A stretch of DNA of 64,000 nucleotides from Magnolia sinica. Lineage: Eukaryota > Streptophyta > Magnoliopsida > Magnoliales > Magnoliaceae. The stretch covers positions 38,509,501 to 38,573,500 of the forward strand of contig NC_080591.1 in assembly GCF_029962835.1 (NCBI RefSeq). The letters run 5' to 3'. Position 1 is the first letter of the stretch. Each line of letters starts with the position of its first letter. This document shows, one piece after another, positions 11,456 to 41,199 of the stretch. The notes beneath the pieces are model-generated. The model had not been told where the DNA came from, did not search any database, and saw only the letters and a list, made by a program, of their open reading frames with translations. The translations under genes were made by a program, and so were the position numbers.

Positions 11456-12547
11456 AATGTTTTTTCTTCAATTAAAAATAATAATAATTTTAAAGGAACT
11501 TAATAGGTTCTTTTGCTTTTTTCACTTCAAACCTTTTTTTTTTTACAAGTGAGGACCACTTTTCAATGATCCGTACAACTGATATGTTGGGCCCAAGACA
11601 GATGCATGCATTCCCCAAAAAACCAATTCAAATTAGATGATCTCATCCATTACATCTGTTGATGTTATTTCGGACCGATGATTGTTTTAAACTCACCGTT
11701 CATATGTTGGCCATCCATCCAATGGTTGGAATAGTCTTATCTGGGAGTTTCTTTAAGATGAACGTCCTGGATCTTCCAAATATGGGCACTACATGCACAA
11801 ACATGTGCATCGGGACAGTATTCCCTTTACGATGAATCAGGTCCGTACAATTCCTGAGGAGTCAAAAAGCCTGCAGAACATCGTTCCAATTTTACGTATC
11901 ATCATTTCTTCATTAATCGATCCCTTGATTAATAAGAATGGTCAACATGTAGTATTTTTTTTAATGGAGGTGGGTCATCTGTATGCTCTCATGCTATGAG
12001 CCCCACCCATACTCTTGTACTCAATCATAGTGAACTTTGCCTATATTTAACAAAATCCAAACCGTCCAAATAAAGGGACCCACTTTTGATAGCCTATGTC
12101 AAACTTATATATGAAATTAAAACTTACCAATTTCGGTATGTTTAAGTCTCATTTATTTTTTTAGAATTTCACATGTGCATTAATATACTCAAAAATATTT
12201 CTTATGGATTTAAAGACTATTTTTAATAAGAAAATAATCATCATTTCTCTTATATCCACCCACCTCTATGTTATTAGCCTTGTTAAGAGAATCACCTAGC
12301 GCATAAAAGTAGTCATATCCACTCATCAAAATATAAGTATAGTCCACCCAACGAGTGGATAAAGATGATTTTCTCACAAGGCAACTCTTGTGATGGGGCC
12401 AACCTTGGTAGATTGAATGTGGCACATATATAAAATGGTTGAAACCGACAAAGTAAAATTGCATTATGAGAAGGATTGTGCGGTGTATCAAAGATGGGAT
12501 TTGATAAATTTTAATTAAAATCTGTACTTGGTTGATTGAGAAATTTT
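11456..12547. other. Non-coding, no recognisable feature
   Basis: AT-rich sequence with short host-type repeats; the open frames in it have no recognisable motif. I see no gene, RNA or clear mobile-element ends here. Confidence 0.5.
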
Positions 12548-12560
12548 AATTGAAATTCGT

Positions 12561-12691
12561 TCTTTTTTTTTTTTTAACACATGCATACACACTCACAACG
12601 CAGTGGGATTTCACCACCTATGGGTACTCGGAACCCTCAACCAGGTGTTGAAACTCCTGAGAGTCTACCACCGGAGTAAGAGCAAGGACCC
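12561..12691 (-). mobile_element. SINE (tRNA-derived) with poly-A and TSD
   Basis: Read on the minus strand it has a pol III A-box-like segment (ggtggtagactctcagg), then a B-box-like segment (gagggttccgagt), and ends in a poly-A run (poly-T at 12563-12575 on +). It is flanked by aattgaaattcgt (12548-12560) and aattgaaatttgt (12692-12704), a 13-bp TSD with one mismatch, as made by LINE machinery. A related piece lies at 15311-15394. Confidence 0.75.
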
Positions 12692-12704
12692 AATTGAAAT
12701 TTGT

Positions 12705-13720
12705 ACTTGGTTGAGATACTATCAATTTAAGTATGATATTACACCCTTCCACGCATTACATTCTTTAGAGAAGGGGTTGAGACAGAAAAACTACTTAAGA
12801 TATGTACTAGAACATTATGTGTGTAACATAATTGTAGTGTACCACCCCTATGTTATCCTAGATTAATCACAACTTTAATAGGGTCTGCTGGTATGCACAA
12901 TCATATTATCTAACCTTTAAGAGATCCAGATCATTAATCAATTAAGCCCACCTAATAAAAAGTTCTCAACTGGACAGAAATATTGTCCAACTGGTCACAC
13001 ATGGTAAAAAGAAATTAATATACCTAATATACTAGAGTAATCATTCGGTTGATACGCTGTGAAAATGTCATGGGATTTTCGTAATGGCAGCAATATTTGT
13101 TACAATGATAGATAGATCATCATACAAAATTCATATACATTGTACAATTTTAACCTTTTATTAGTGAGCATTTTAGATAAGAAAGAGGCATCATGACCAT
13201 CCATCCCACAATTTGTTTGTTGAATTCCAACAACTAGCAAGTTAGGAAATCGGATCATTGCAACTTGTAATTTATGATCCATTCCACAATTTGGACAGTT
13301 TAACGTAAGGTGCACATATTACACGTGTAATTTCTTAGTGCTTGCGTATCAACCACCATACCCAACTAGAGTAATAAAGTATTCCTCTTCCAAAAAAAAT
13401 TATAATAATGAGGAGATTGTTGCATTGCATGTAAGGGTGGCAGTTGTATTGCATACTTTCTTTTCTACATGGTCAAAAGTCTATAATCATATTCTCCCAT
13501 GGACAGAATTACACATCACCACCGTCCAGTCAAAGCACCACAAACCTTTTCTACTCTAGTTGACTTTTTGGGGTGGTGGGTCGTGCAATGGCCTACTTCC
13601 CCTATTTTCTCACGCGTTTGTGAGATTACAACGGCTCATCTGTATATAGATATTCTAGACATGTTCCTACTCATGATTACAATGCAAGCTTGCAATTTGC
13701 AATATTATTCATATGTAACA
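12705..13720. other. Non-coding, repeat-like
   Basis: AT-rich DNA with fragments resembling the arms of the foldback element at 10.6-11.4 kb (for example cacaatttggacagttt near 13288). No gene is visible. Confidence 0.45.
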
Positions 13721-13730
13721 TTTTATCTCA

Positions 13731-14236
13731 GGAAAAGGTACTATGAGGTCAAGCTCTGTGGACCCCACCGTGATGTGTGATGGACATTCACTCCATCAGT
13801 TAGATGCATCCTTTCGTGGTAGGCTATGGGCCTAAAAATCAGGCTAATCCATGGCTTAGGTAGGCCACATCACAGACAACAATTGAGAGTAGATATTCAC
13901 CCATTGAAAGTTTCATGATTGTTTATAAGGCCCAAAGAGATGTGGTTCAGACATCCAAACCATCCATTGTGTGTGTGTGTGTCCCACTTGGATGAGGGGT
14001 CACACCAAATTCTATCTATATCTAAAATTCAGGTGGGACCCACCAAAATTTTAGACATGGTTTCAGATTGTAGGGCCATTGTGTTTTCGTATACGGCTGA
14101 TTTTTTTAGTATCTATTAACCTCGAGGGGACCCACCAAATGCCACAGTGGATGTCTGACACAAATCACAGTGGGACCCAAAGAGTCCCACCTCATGGGAA
14201 GCTCCCATGAGGTCGACCTCAATAATACCATTTTCC
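13731..14236. mobile_element. MULE-type MITE with 10-bp TSD
   Basis: The left end GGAAAAGGTACTATGAGGTC and the inverted right end GGAAAATGGTATTATTGAGG begin similar long terminal inverted repeats that continue through gaccccaccgtgatgtgtg and its inverse. Flanks are ttttatctca (13721-13730) and ttttaactca (14237-14246), matching at 9 of 10. A TSD of 9-11 bp with long terminal inverted repeats is the Mutator signature. Non-coding, 506 bp; holds a short (GT)n. Confidence 0.8.
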
Positions 14237-14600
14237 TTTTAACTCATCTCCAAAAGACCCCCATATATTCATATCAAAGTTACATTTACATCAAGGTCAT
14301 AGCCCAAAACCAGTAAGTACATTTCACCCCATACATACTGATATGGTCTATAAATTTTAAACGGCGGGATCAGCCCAAAATAGCCCAATACAAGGTGATA
14401 TGGAGCTGCTTTGGTAGTGAACGATGTGCTATCTGTACATCCATTTTAAACCTTAGTTGGGATAGAATATTTTAGACACATCTGTCTAACTAAAACATAT
14501 AATTATAGACGACTTACATGGATAGATAATGCTAATATATTGACTGTTATTTGTCAAACATCTAAGATAAAAATAGATGGATGAGAATATTGGATCTTAA
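14237..14600. other. Non-coding spacer between two MITEs
   Basis: Nothing recognisable: no coding pattern and no inverted ends of its own. Confidence 0.5.
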
Positions 14601-14959
14601 GGGCCTGTTTGGATGCAAATCAAATTCATGAATTATGTAATCAGTAGTCAAATATTTATCTATTATAATCAATATTGACCATCTATTGACACTTGATGGA
14701 TGGTTGATCCATTATTAGACCATTTTATGTTACATTTGATTTCAACCATATTAATTTTAGTGATGACTCATTGGATGGTTTGAATGGTCCAATCATGTTT
14801 CAAAAGATCTGTAACCTCTCCTAAAATGTAAATTTAATTAACCCAACCAAATGACAAATCTAGAAAATCATGAATAATGAACTTCCAACTTCACAAATAT
14901 ACCAATTAATGAACTTTCAAATTTATGAATTGACTAATTACATGCATCCAAACAGGCCT
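14601..14959. mobile_element. PIF/Harbinger-like MITE
   Basis: Starts GGGCCTGTTTGGATGCA and its inverted right end is AGGCCTGTTTGGATGCATG. Flanks are TAA on the left and TTA on the right, fitting the TWA target preference of PIF/Harbinger. It is 359 bp, AT-rich and non-coding. It shares its first 16 bases with the 1.6-kb element at 34844-36461, so the two probably use the same transposase. Confidence 0.7.
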
Positions 14960-15310
14960 TTATAAACATTTGCCACATTGACGAATGTAGACATGGCGGT
15001 GCGTATGTATTCAATCTATGGCCCCAAAAACCCATTTAATCATTTTTCAGAAAAATGGCTCCACCTATTAGATGCAGATGTGCAACCCAAACAAACATTA
15101 TATACCATCATCCGTTCAAAATTTTCTGCCTATCCTCCAACTAGTGTAGGAGAACAGCTCAAGTAGGTTCGGTCATGCAATAGTTAATCCAAGACCAAAC
15201 CAACCTGAAGAGGACCCAACCTCCAAAAACACCAATTTTCTTAATTGTTTTCATATATCCAAGTAGTGCCATGTGATAAAACTAAATTTCAGCCCTTACC
15301 ACTGAAATAC

Positions 15311-15394
15311 GGTTTTTTTTTTGTGTACGCGAACCCTGGACCTCATGTTGAAACTCCTCAGATTCTACCACCGAAGCAAGGACAAGGACCCAGC
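15311..15394 (-). mobile_element. SINE fragment
   Basis: Read on the minus strand, ggtggtagaatctgaggag and ccagggttcgcgtac resemble A and B boxes and match the SINE at 12561-12691. A short poly-A (poly-T at 15312-15321) closes it. TSDs were not found, so the copy may be truncated. Confidence 0.55.
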
Positions 15395-16531
15395 TTCCTC
15401 CCTTTACACATTTGATCCAGCCCGTCCAACTTGTAGGACCCACATAGTCGAAATGGAACCGAGCGAAAAGTTCTGACTCTGTGGACGACTTGCTCATTCA
15501 ACTTTTTGTTTTTTTCCTTGGACCGTTTAGTTGGATGGCCTGTTGGCCACCAATGGAGATGGTTAGGATCATCCTATGAGTAGGAGTTTCTGGCCATGAC
15601 ATCCACCACAAGTCGGACAGATGCATGCATGAGTATGAAGTGCAGTAGTAGGGCAGAGTAGAGTGTGATCCCTGGAAAAGAAATAGGCCATCAAGAACAC
15701 GCGGATGAGAAAAAGGGAGAGGGTGTTTGAGTTATAATAGCAGAGGAAGAGTAGTGGAGAAACAATCATTCTATTCAATTCAAAGCAAATGCAATTTCAT
15801 TCCCCACTCCTTTCACTTTAATCATCTCTCATAATAATACATGCTTCTTAGGTTTCCTTTTGCTACTACTAAGAACTACCCCAAAATGTAATCCTCAACT
15901 CCCCTCATCCACACATCAGCCAATCCACCCATTCATATACTATGCCCCCATTGATCATGGCCCACTATGTAAATGTCAAGGTGGGCCCATGGGTCCGTAA
16001 CTGAAATTTATTTATTTTTATATTAAGGGGCTTTAAATCCAGCGGACCAACAAATCCACCAGACTGGAAGATCCTAGCCGTTGCCTTTTTTTTTTCTCTT
16101 TTCTTATCTAAACCGTCAATTTAGAAGGGACCCTAATATCAATTTGTTTGTATCAACTGAAGGGTGGGGACCCACTTTCCCATATGCTACAGTGGGACCC
16201 ACACTATCATCCGGTCAGTGGTACCTTTGGCATCTCCCTGTTGGGGCTCAGTAGGAAAACGCTTCTGCATTCCATCTAGGGAGGTACCCAAAAGGATGAA
16301 CTGATCCGATCACACAAGGTGGGCCCCACATAAAAAGAGTAGTGTCCCACTTGTTATGATTTCTTGGGTAGTCCCTCAGACTATCTCATCTTATAGGAAA
16401 GGAGAAGCAATAAAGGAGAAGATAAAGAAGACCTCTCACCCTTATTTCTCTCTCTCTCATTTCAAATACACCCCCAACGTCCCTTCTTCCCGCTTCACCT
16501 CCTCTCTACACCTGAAGCCCAAACAAGCATA
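15395..16531 (+). promoter_or_regulatory. Upstream region and leader of the PXC1-like gene
   Basis: No gene. The 90 bp before the ATG are pyrimidine-rich, with a (TC)n run at 16448-16459, typical of plant core promoters and leaders. I could not point to a confident TATA box. Several short host repeats of the gtgggacccac type lie at 15960-16330. The exact promoter is not resolved. Confidence 0.4.
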
Positions 16532-18729
16532 ATGAAGCCAATGCCTCTATTCTTCCCATTCTTCTTCTTCTTCTTCTTCTCATTCATTCTCCTCTTACTC
16601 TCCCCTTCTCATTCCCTACAACAACAACTCCTACAACGAAACACTAATGCCGACACCGACAGCCAAGCCCTAACCCTTTTCCGCACCCAGACCGACGCCC
16701 ATGGCGTCCTCCACTCCAACTGGACCACCTCCACCCATCCCTGCACCGCTCACTGGCGTGGGGTCCTCTGTTCCCCTGACGGCTCTGGGCGCATCATCGC
16801 CCTCTATCTCCCATCCCTTGATCTCCGTGGCCCACTTGACGCCCTCGCATCCCTCGATCAGCTCCGCGTCCTCGACCTCCATTCCAATCGCCTCAACGCC
16901 TCCCTCCATCCAATCTCCTCCCTTCCCAACCTCAAACTCCTCTACCTCTCCCACAACGATCTCTCTGGCCACATTCCTGACACCTTCTCCCTCCTCCGTC
17001 GACTCCTCCGCTTAGACCTCTCTGACAACAATCTCTCTGGACCCGTCCCCGCCGCCCTTTCCAACCTCACTCGCCTCGTCACTCTCCGACTACAGAACAA
17101 TGCTCTGTCTGGGCAGCTTCCCAATCTCTCCTCTCTCCTGCCTGGCCTCAAAGAATTCAACGTCTCCGACAACGAGCTTTACGGGAAGGTGCCCGACGGG
17201 CTGCGGAACAAGTTCGGAGAGGGGAGTTTTGCAGGGAATGCAGGGCTCTGCGGATCGAGCCCGTTCCCTGTCTGCTCGTTCACCAATTCCCTCCCCTCAG
17301 TGGGGCCGTCGACTTCGGGCCAGACTAATGTGGTGCCGTCGAACCCAAGCTCGAAGCCTGGCTCCGCAATGTCAGTCCGGCGTGGGGAGGGTGAGAAGAG
17401 GAAGGGGTTGAGCACTACCGCAATTGTTGGGATTGTGGTCGGCGATGCTGTGGTGCTCCTCGTGATCACGTCATTTCTCGTGGCCTACTACTGTGGGCGG
17501 TACTCGGGCGATGGTGGGAAGACGGAAACAGGCAGCGGTGGTGATGACTATGACGTGAAGAAGAGGAGCAGCAGCTATTCGTCAAGTGAGAAGAAGGAGA
17601 GCGACGACACGGGAGCAGCAGAGCACCGGAGCAAGCTGGTGTTCTTCGACAGGAGGAAGCAATTTGAACTGGAGGACCTGCTAAAGGCATCGGCAGAGAT
17701 GCTTGGGAAAGGGAGCTTGGGGACGGTATACAGAGCGATACTTGAGGATGGATGTATGGTCGCTGTGAAGCGGCTTAAGGACACCAATCCCTGCGCAAGG
17801 AAGGAATTCGAGCAGTATATGGATGTCATCGGGAAGCTGCGGCACCCCAACATCGTACGGCTGAGGGCGTATTACTACGCAAAGGAGGAGAAGCTGCTCG
17901 TCTACGACTACCTTCCCAATGGCAGCTTGTATTCTCTGCTACATGGTGTGATGAATTAAAAATAAAAATAAAAGTTCCATCTAATGGTTTGGACTATTTG
18001 CGGCCCAATTGGGTATTGTTGCAATTGATGATTTCATTTTTCTTCTGTTGATCAGGGAATCGTGGGCCAGGAAGAACCCCTCTGGATTGGACGACGAGGA
18101 TCAGCTTGGTGTTGGGAGCAGCTCGTGGTCTTGCTCGGATTCATGAAGAATACAGTGCCACTAAGATCCCCCATGGGAATATCAAGTCCTCTAATGTGCT
18201 TCTGGACAAGAACGGCATCGCTTGCATTGCTGATTTCGGGCTGGCACTGCTTCTGAATCCAGTGCATTTCACGGCGAGGTTGGGAGGGTACAGAGCACCA
18301 GAGCAGGCAGAGAACAAGAGGCTCTCTCAGAAAGCTGATGTCTATGGCTTTGGTGTCCTGCTCTTGGAAGTACTGACTGGGAAGGCTCCATCCCAGTACC
18401 CGACTCGTCCACATCAGCAGCATGATGAAGCTGGGATTGATCTCCCAAAATGGGTCCGGTCGACTGTCAGGGAGGAGTGGACAGCTGAGATTTTTGATGC
18501 AGAGCTGCTGCGGTACAAGAACATTGAGGAGGAACTGGTGGCAATGCTTCAGGTGGCACTTGCATGTGTGGTCCCACAGGCTGAGGAGAGACCTACCATG
18601 TTGCAAGTGGTGAAAATGATTGAGGAGATTCGGGTGGAGCAGTCACCGCTAGGGGAGGACTTGGATGAGTCTCGCAACTCCCTTTCTCCTTCACTCGCAA
18701 CAACTGAAGATGCTCGCCTCAGCTACTGA
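16532..18729 (+). CDS. PXC1: PXC1-like LRR receptor-like (pseudo)kinase
   Basis: Two exons, 16532-17945 and 18056-18729, joined by a 110-bp GT-AG phase-1 intron, give 695 residues. Without splicing the frame stops four codons after the donor. Order: signal peptide (1-29, very Phe-rich), LRR N-terminal cap (about 42-80, Cys71 and Cys80), about five LRRs (88-215), Ser/Pro-rich juxtamembrane stretch, one membrane helix (about 295-320), kinase domain (about 385-665). The Gly loop [10 protein letters not shown] (391-400), Lys413 and DFG (531-533) are present. The catalytic loop reads HGN (511-513) instead of HRD, as in LRR subfamily III, so phosphotransfer is doubtful. The LRR spacing, the [20 protein letters not shown] segment and the SPSLATT tail match Arabidopsis PXC1 (At2g36570), a plasma-membrane protein linked to secondary wall formation in xylem fibres. 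Orthology is from memory of the family. Base composition is GC-rich compared with the flanks. Confidence 0.95.
17946..18055 (+). other. Intron of the PXC1-like gene
   Basis: Starts GTGTGATG, ends TTGATCAG. It falls between kinase subdomains V and VI, splitting a Gly codon (G|GG). In-frame stops follow the donor directly, so retention would cut the kinase domain in half. Confidence 0.9.
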
Positions 18730-19941
18730 CCAGCAGCACCAGCCGATCATTGAGCATGTAGCTTGTTTGTGACATCTTTTTCATTGTTCAGCTCTTTTCT
18801 TCACATTTCATTGTTGCTTTCAGGTTGATTCCTTATCATTTAATGGTTGTTTATGCTTAAGCCCATTTTCTGAACAATTCATCCTCTTTTTTTCCCACTG
18901 CAACTTCCAACACCAGAAATGATTCAACGACACATTCCAAACTCTAATCTGCATACACATGCCAATGTCACACAGAGACCGTCTGATGCTGTCTTTTGGT
19001 CATCAAGCACACAAATGATATGCCACAAAAACAGTGGATGCCTACTAAAATGACCAACACCACTTTACCATATGACCAGACACAACTGATGTTGGAGACA
19101 TGGGCTCACATCAAATCTCCCAACACATGCCACATTGGCCCATATGGGTGGGAGTATTCATCTCTCATTTCTCATCAGGACATGCACGAGTGCAGCCATC
19201 CAGACAGTCTCCGAGTAGCTGTGTTTTTTTCTTCTTTATTTTTTTTAATTCAGACTAAAAAAAGGGTGACATGGGTTCTTCATCATCTTAATTTTGGCAA
19301 CGGTTGATTATTTCAGCTGTGTGTTACACGAATGAATCTCTGTTGTTGGCCTAACCAGGACGAACTTTCTTCTTCGCTGCTGCTCTGTAAAGTATAGCAA
19401 ATAAAACTGTAATCCCTACTAGGGTTAATTGCCATGAAAATGATAGGGTGCAGCCATTGCAAAATGGAAAATGCAAAGTGCAGTTACGGAATCTGTTGCA
19501 ACCTCGGCTAATTTCAGCAAAGTCCTACCTATATGATTCACAGGTAAATAAATACACCTGCATTGAATTGCAGTTCTTGTAACTTTTTCTCCGAACGAAA
19601 AATCTCTTCATCAACAAGGGTCTGTCACTTAATTTACAGGTTTAAAAATAGGAGGACAGTTGAATAGTAAATAGCTGTAGCAGTCACCAAGCTTCCGAAA
19701 AATTATCTGCCCTCCTTGCTGTGCCATAGACCCAGTGATTGCACAAATCTCTGATGATTCTCCACCTCGGTCTAAAATGCCGAGTCAAGTTGTGTATGTG
19801 GTGGATTATATGAGCCCATAAACACAGGCAGCCAACAACAAGTTTTGACGACAAGCCTTGAAGAAAAATCATTGCACCAGAGCTTCTAAGCTTTGTGGCC
19901 ATTCAGCATAATAGCATCGGTAAGAAATGGATGCAGCAACA
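18730..19941. other. Convergent intergenic region / both 3' UTRs
   Basis: Sequence between two convergent stop codons (18727-18729 on + and 19942-19944 on -). AT-rich and T-rich after 18760 as in a plant 3' UTR. Open frames here, including 18996-19307, show no family pattern. The two transcripts may overlap at their 3' ends, which the sequence alone cannot settle. Confidence 0.5.
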
Positions 19942-37708
<17,767 letters not shown>

Positions 37709-37814
37709 GGCCCCTTTTTCTAGGGTTAGGGTTTTTTTTTTTTTTCTTTTTTGGCGGGGAGTAAACGACGTTAGGGATGGAGATGGAGATCGTTTGCGGG
37801 AAGAGCCGGAATCG

Positions 37815-37822
37815 TATTTAAA
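37815..37822 (-). promoter_or_regulatory. Possible TATA box of the fusion gene
   Basis: On the minus strand TTTAAATA lies 107 bp upstream of the ATG. A T-rich-to-A-rich leader (poly-T at 37733-37745 on +) and a GC-rich first exon follow. Position and form suit a plant promoter, but single-motif evidence is weak. Confidence 0.35.
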
Positions 37823-38617
37823 ACGGTAACGGAGTGCGGAAGGCGTGAGTTATTGCTCGAGGTACCGTTACGGCCGGTCACGGCTCCGTTAATTAATGCC
37901 GCGTCTTTATTTACACGCTAGTCGGGCCCGCATGTAAGATTGGGGACGACTGAAATATGGTAGAGCCATCTCCCTACCGTACACTTGGCAGGATTATATG
38001 CTAATCGGATCCGTCCACATGTCGGGTCCTAGCATGGATTGTTCATTTGTCAAAAATTACAGCTATGATGAAATCCTATCTATCTGTTCTGTGTCCATTT
38101 AAGCAACGGTTGAAGTAAAAAATATTTAGAGGTTTGACAAAATGTTGAAAAAGCAATGGAGTAGATTCTCTCGTGGGTTTTATTTTTAAAACGTAATCCC
38201 TCGTCCTGATGCCACTAAATGGGTGGACCCGGTCACCTGCCACGTGCCATGTGGAGAGATGGTGCAACCGCATTCCGGTTCTCACACGCTATATGGCTGG
38301 AAAGTTACGATTCTGGTTTTGGTGGGTTTGGTTAGCTGCGGCTACACACGTTGCGCACGTGCCAACCCGGGAGTACAGCTGATGGGTGAAGATGAATGTA
38401 CGCGGAACTGGATTGGTCCACCCATGTCCGGAAGGAACGAACGGTTGATATGAACATATAAAAAGGTCCGCATACAGAGTCTACAGGCACGTGTGACCAG
38501 CTTGATTAGTAGACCGCTGTGATCTTCAGCTGGACCATTTTCCGTTGATAACAGGCTTGCCAAGTTGGCACGTACATCGCGTGCCTTCGTTTTGGTAATG
38601 CTTTTGCCATGTTAAAA
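37823..38617. other. Upstream flank of the fusion gene
   Basis: GC-balanced, low-repeat sequence; probably the promoter region. It contains cacgtg-type cores (for example 38240-38246 and 38489-38494). No gene is visible. Confidence 0.4.
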
Positions 38618-39341
38618 AGGGTTGGGCTTCGGAACGAGTCGGATCGGATTGGGTCTAATTTGAATTGATCTGAATTCTGCATTACCTAACTCGAACTTGA
38701 TCCGATTCGGGACTAAGTCCAGTTCACCTAACTCGAACCAATCCGAAATCTGCATGGCCTGATCTGATCTGAGTTCAACTCAGTCAGTAAACTGAGTCAA
38801 ATTGGATTGGGCATGGTTCGGATCGGTCCAAATTTAAATATATTTTTTTTGAAAAAAAAAAAAACAAAAAAGTACAAATGAACAAGGTGGATTTCCCACG
38901 AACATTACGGTTGGCCCCATCTAACTTCTCACAAGAGGGAATCCGCCTCCTTCCATCTAGAATCCATAAATAAATAAATAAAAAACTATAAACTTACCGG
39001 ATCGACCTTGGAGTGCCAAACGAGCAAGTGGGTGGTTTCGGAGTTCGGATTGGGTGCGATCGGGCTGTTAGAGAAGAGGGTTAGGGTTTAGAGAAGATGG
39101 TTAAGGTTCGAAGTTCAACATTACTTACTCCATTCGAGTTGGGCAGGCAGGGACGGCCGGACGAGAAGGATACCGTCAGGCAAGCAACAACTGGTGGGCT
39201 TCGGATCGACCTTTGAAGAAGAAGAGTAGAGGATTCTGGGCAAGCAGCAGCGCTCACTGGTTCATTTGTGTGTGAGAGGATAAGTTAAGAAAAGGGTAAA
39301 AACAATCGGGTGGGGTAATTTTTTAGGGTAAAAAACTAAAA

Positions 39342-39390
<49 letters not shown>

Positions 39391-39582
39391 CCCGACTCCG
39401 GATCGGTCCGGATCCATTCGGATCAGGTTTCGATCAGATCAATTTGGATCCACCACGATCCGAACTCGATCCGAAAATCATTCGGATCTGAATTACCCAA
39501 CTCAATCCGCACCAATCCAGGGCGTCAGTTCTGTTTGGATCGGGTTAGATCCACCAAATCGGATCAGGCTTGCCCAACTCTA
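38618..39582. mobile_element. hAT-type non-autonomous element, 0.96 kb
   Basis: The left end AGGGTTGGGCTTCGGA and the inverted right end TAGAGTTGGGCAAGCC pair. Both flanks are gttaaaa (38611-38617 and 39583-39589). Subterminal DNA repeats ggatcgg/gatccga motifs on both strands. The core holds a 44-bp (CA)n at 39345-39388. The terminal base on the left is mutated or missing, so the exact start is uncertain by one base. Confidence 0.75.
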
Positions 39583-39589
39583 GTTAAAA

Positions 39590-41024
39590 GCGATGATGGG
39601 GCCTGATTTGGAACCACATATCACTTAGCTCGTAGGGGTGGACTCCGATTGGATGCTGCCCCCACCGGACATAGCCAGAGATGGACGATCCTGTCAAGGA
39701 TATGTGAGGCCTACCATGATGTATATGTTTTATCAACACTTACTATTTATTTTGAAAGATCATTTTATGAAATGAGTTTCAAAAGTAAATAGATTTAAGA
39801 ATAAATGAATCACAGCATGAGAAGCAGTTGTGATTGAATGTTTACCGTTAAAAACTTCTTTGAAGGTAGATAAGTTTCGGATAAAGCTGATACTTATATT
39901 CATCCTTCATACGTGTCCTATGTGGCCTTATGAACAGTTACAATGGCAAATAAATATCTTAGTGGACCTTAGGAAGTTTTTAATGGTAGAGATTTAAACC
40001 TCAGTGCTTCCTGTGGTTCACTTGGGCCTACAATCCGCATCAGATTGGGTACTACTTCCACTTATATCAATGCCGCCCATCTATTTTGATATATCATTTT
40101 AGGGCATGAGTCCAAAAATTAGGCAAATTTAAGGCCGAAGTAAACTACACCATGGAAGTAGTGGGAATTGAAAGTCTATTGATGAAAACCTCTTAAGGTC
40201 CACCTTGATGTTTATTTTTCATTCAATCTGTTCACAAGGTCACGTAGACCTGTATGAAAGGAAAACATAAATATCCGCTTCATCCAAAACTTTTGTACCC
40301 TAAATAAGTTTTTAATACTAAGCTTTTAATCCCATTGTTTCTTATGGTGTGGTCCACTTAAGTCTCCAATTTACCTAATTTTTTGTCACATACCCTCAAA
40401 TAATCTTTCAAAATTGATGAATAATGTGGATAAAACATATATATCCGTTGAGTGTGAAATATAGCATATTTTCCCCTATTTATACATTGGTTTTATAAAC
40501 ATGATAATAGTTAATCGATTTAATGATACATGTTTTCATGTGCGAGGTGATTTTGAAAGTTTAAAGGTAAAATTGATGTCAAAAGGAAGATTTATACTCA
40601 AAAGATTACTGAATGAAGATTTGGAGATTTAAAAGTCATTAATAAAGAATTCATATGCCAGAGAACTAAGAAAACCAATTGAGGAATGAAGAGAATCAAA
40701 TATTTGAAGTGCAAAAAAAGAATCCTAAATTTGTCCTGAAAATAAACATATTCTTGAAATTGTCCTCAAAAAGTATATTCTGAAACTCTGAATCTATTTT
40801 CAGAAACTGCGTAGAGTGCGTAAATTTAAGACAGTTTAAACTCCGAGCATATTTTAGGAAACTACATAGAGTGCATAAATTTGAGGCGGTTTCTAGATTT
40901 TTTCAACTTTGTACGAAAGTTGGAGTTCCACAACTATAAATAGGACTCCCTATGATGCTCTAAAGCATCTTCTAGAGTTTGGAAATATCTTAAGGAGCAT
41001 ATCACAAGGGTGGAGCAGCCGCCT
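39590..41024. other. Non-coding: dispersed repeats and an older LTR-like piece
   Basis: 39690-40445 holds two inverted/direct copies of the foldback-type repeat (gtggaccacac..., ggacctt...). 40780-40900 has a direct duplication (gaaactgcgtagagtgcgta / gaaactacatagagtgcata). A TATA-like ctataaatagg occurs at 40936-40946. These suggest the U3 of an older LTR cut by the Tat element. No gene. Confidence 0.45.
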
Positions 41025-41199
41025 GTAAACAACCCACCCAGGCTAACATCTTAAAGAGGCAAGGACAATCCGGACCACGATCAATAACCTGAACCCAAGA
41101 CCCTAATCCAAACCCTAACCTGAACCCAAAGCCCAAATCCGAACCCTTAGGACCTCACAACCCAACCCAAAATTCCAAACCTAAAGCCCATCAGAGCCA

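Noticed and set aside
16532..17959. A 475-residue truncated receptor with a stop right after the kinase N-lobe
   Set aside because: The stop lies in a GT-AG intron; exon 2 continues the kinase domain in the right phase.
18996..19307. 103-residue open frame downstream of PXC1
   Set aside because: No motif, AT-rich, and located in the convergent intergenic/3' UTR region.
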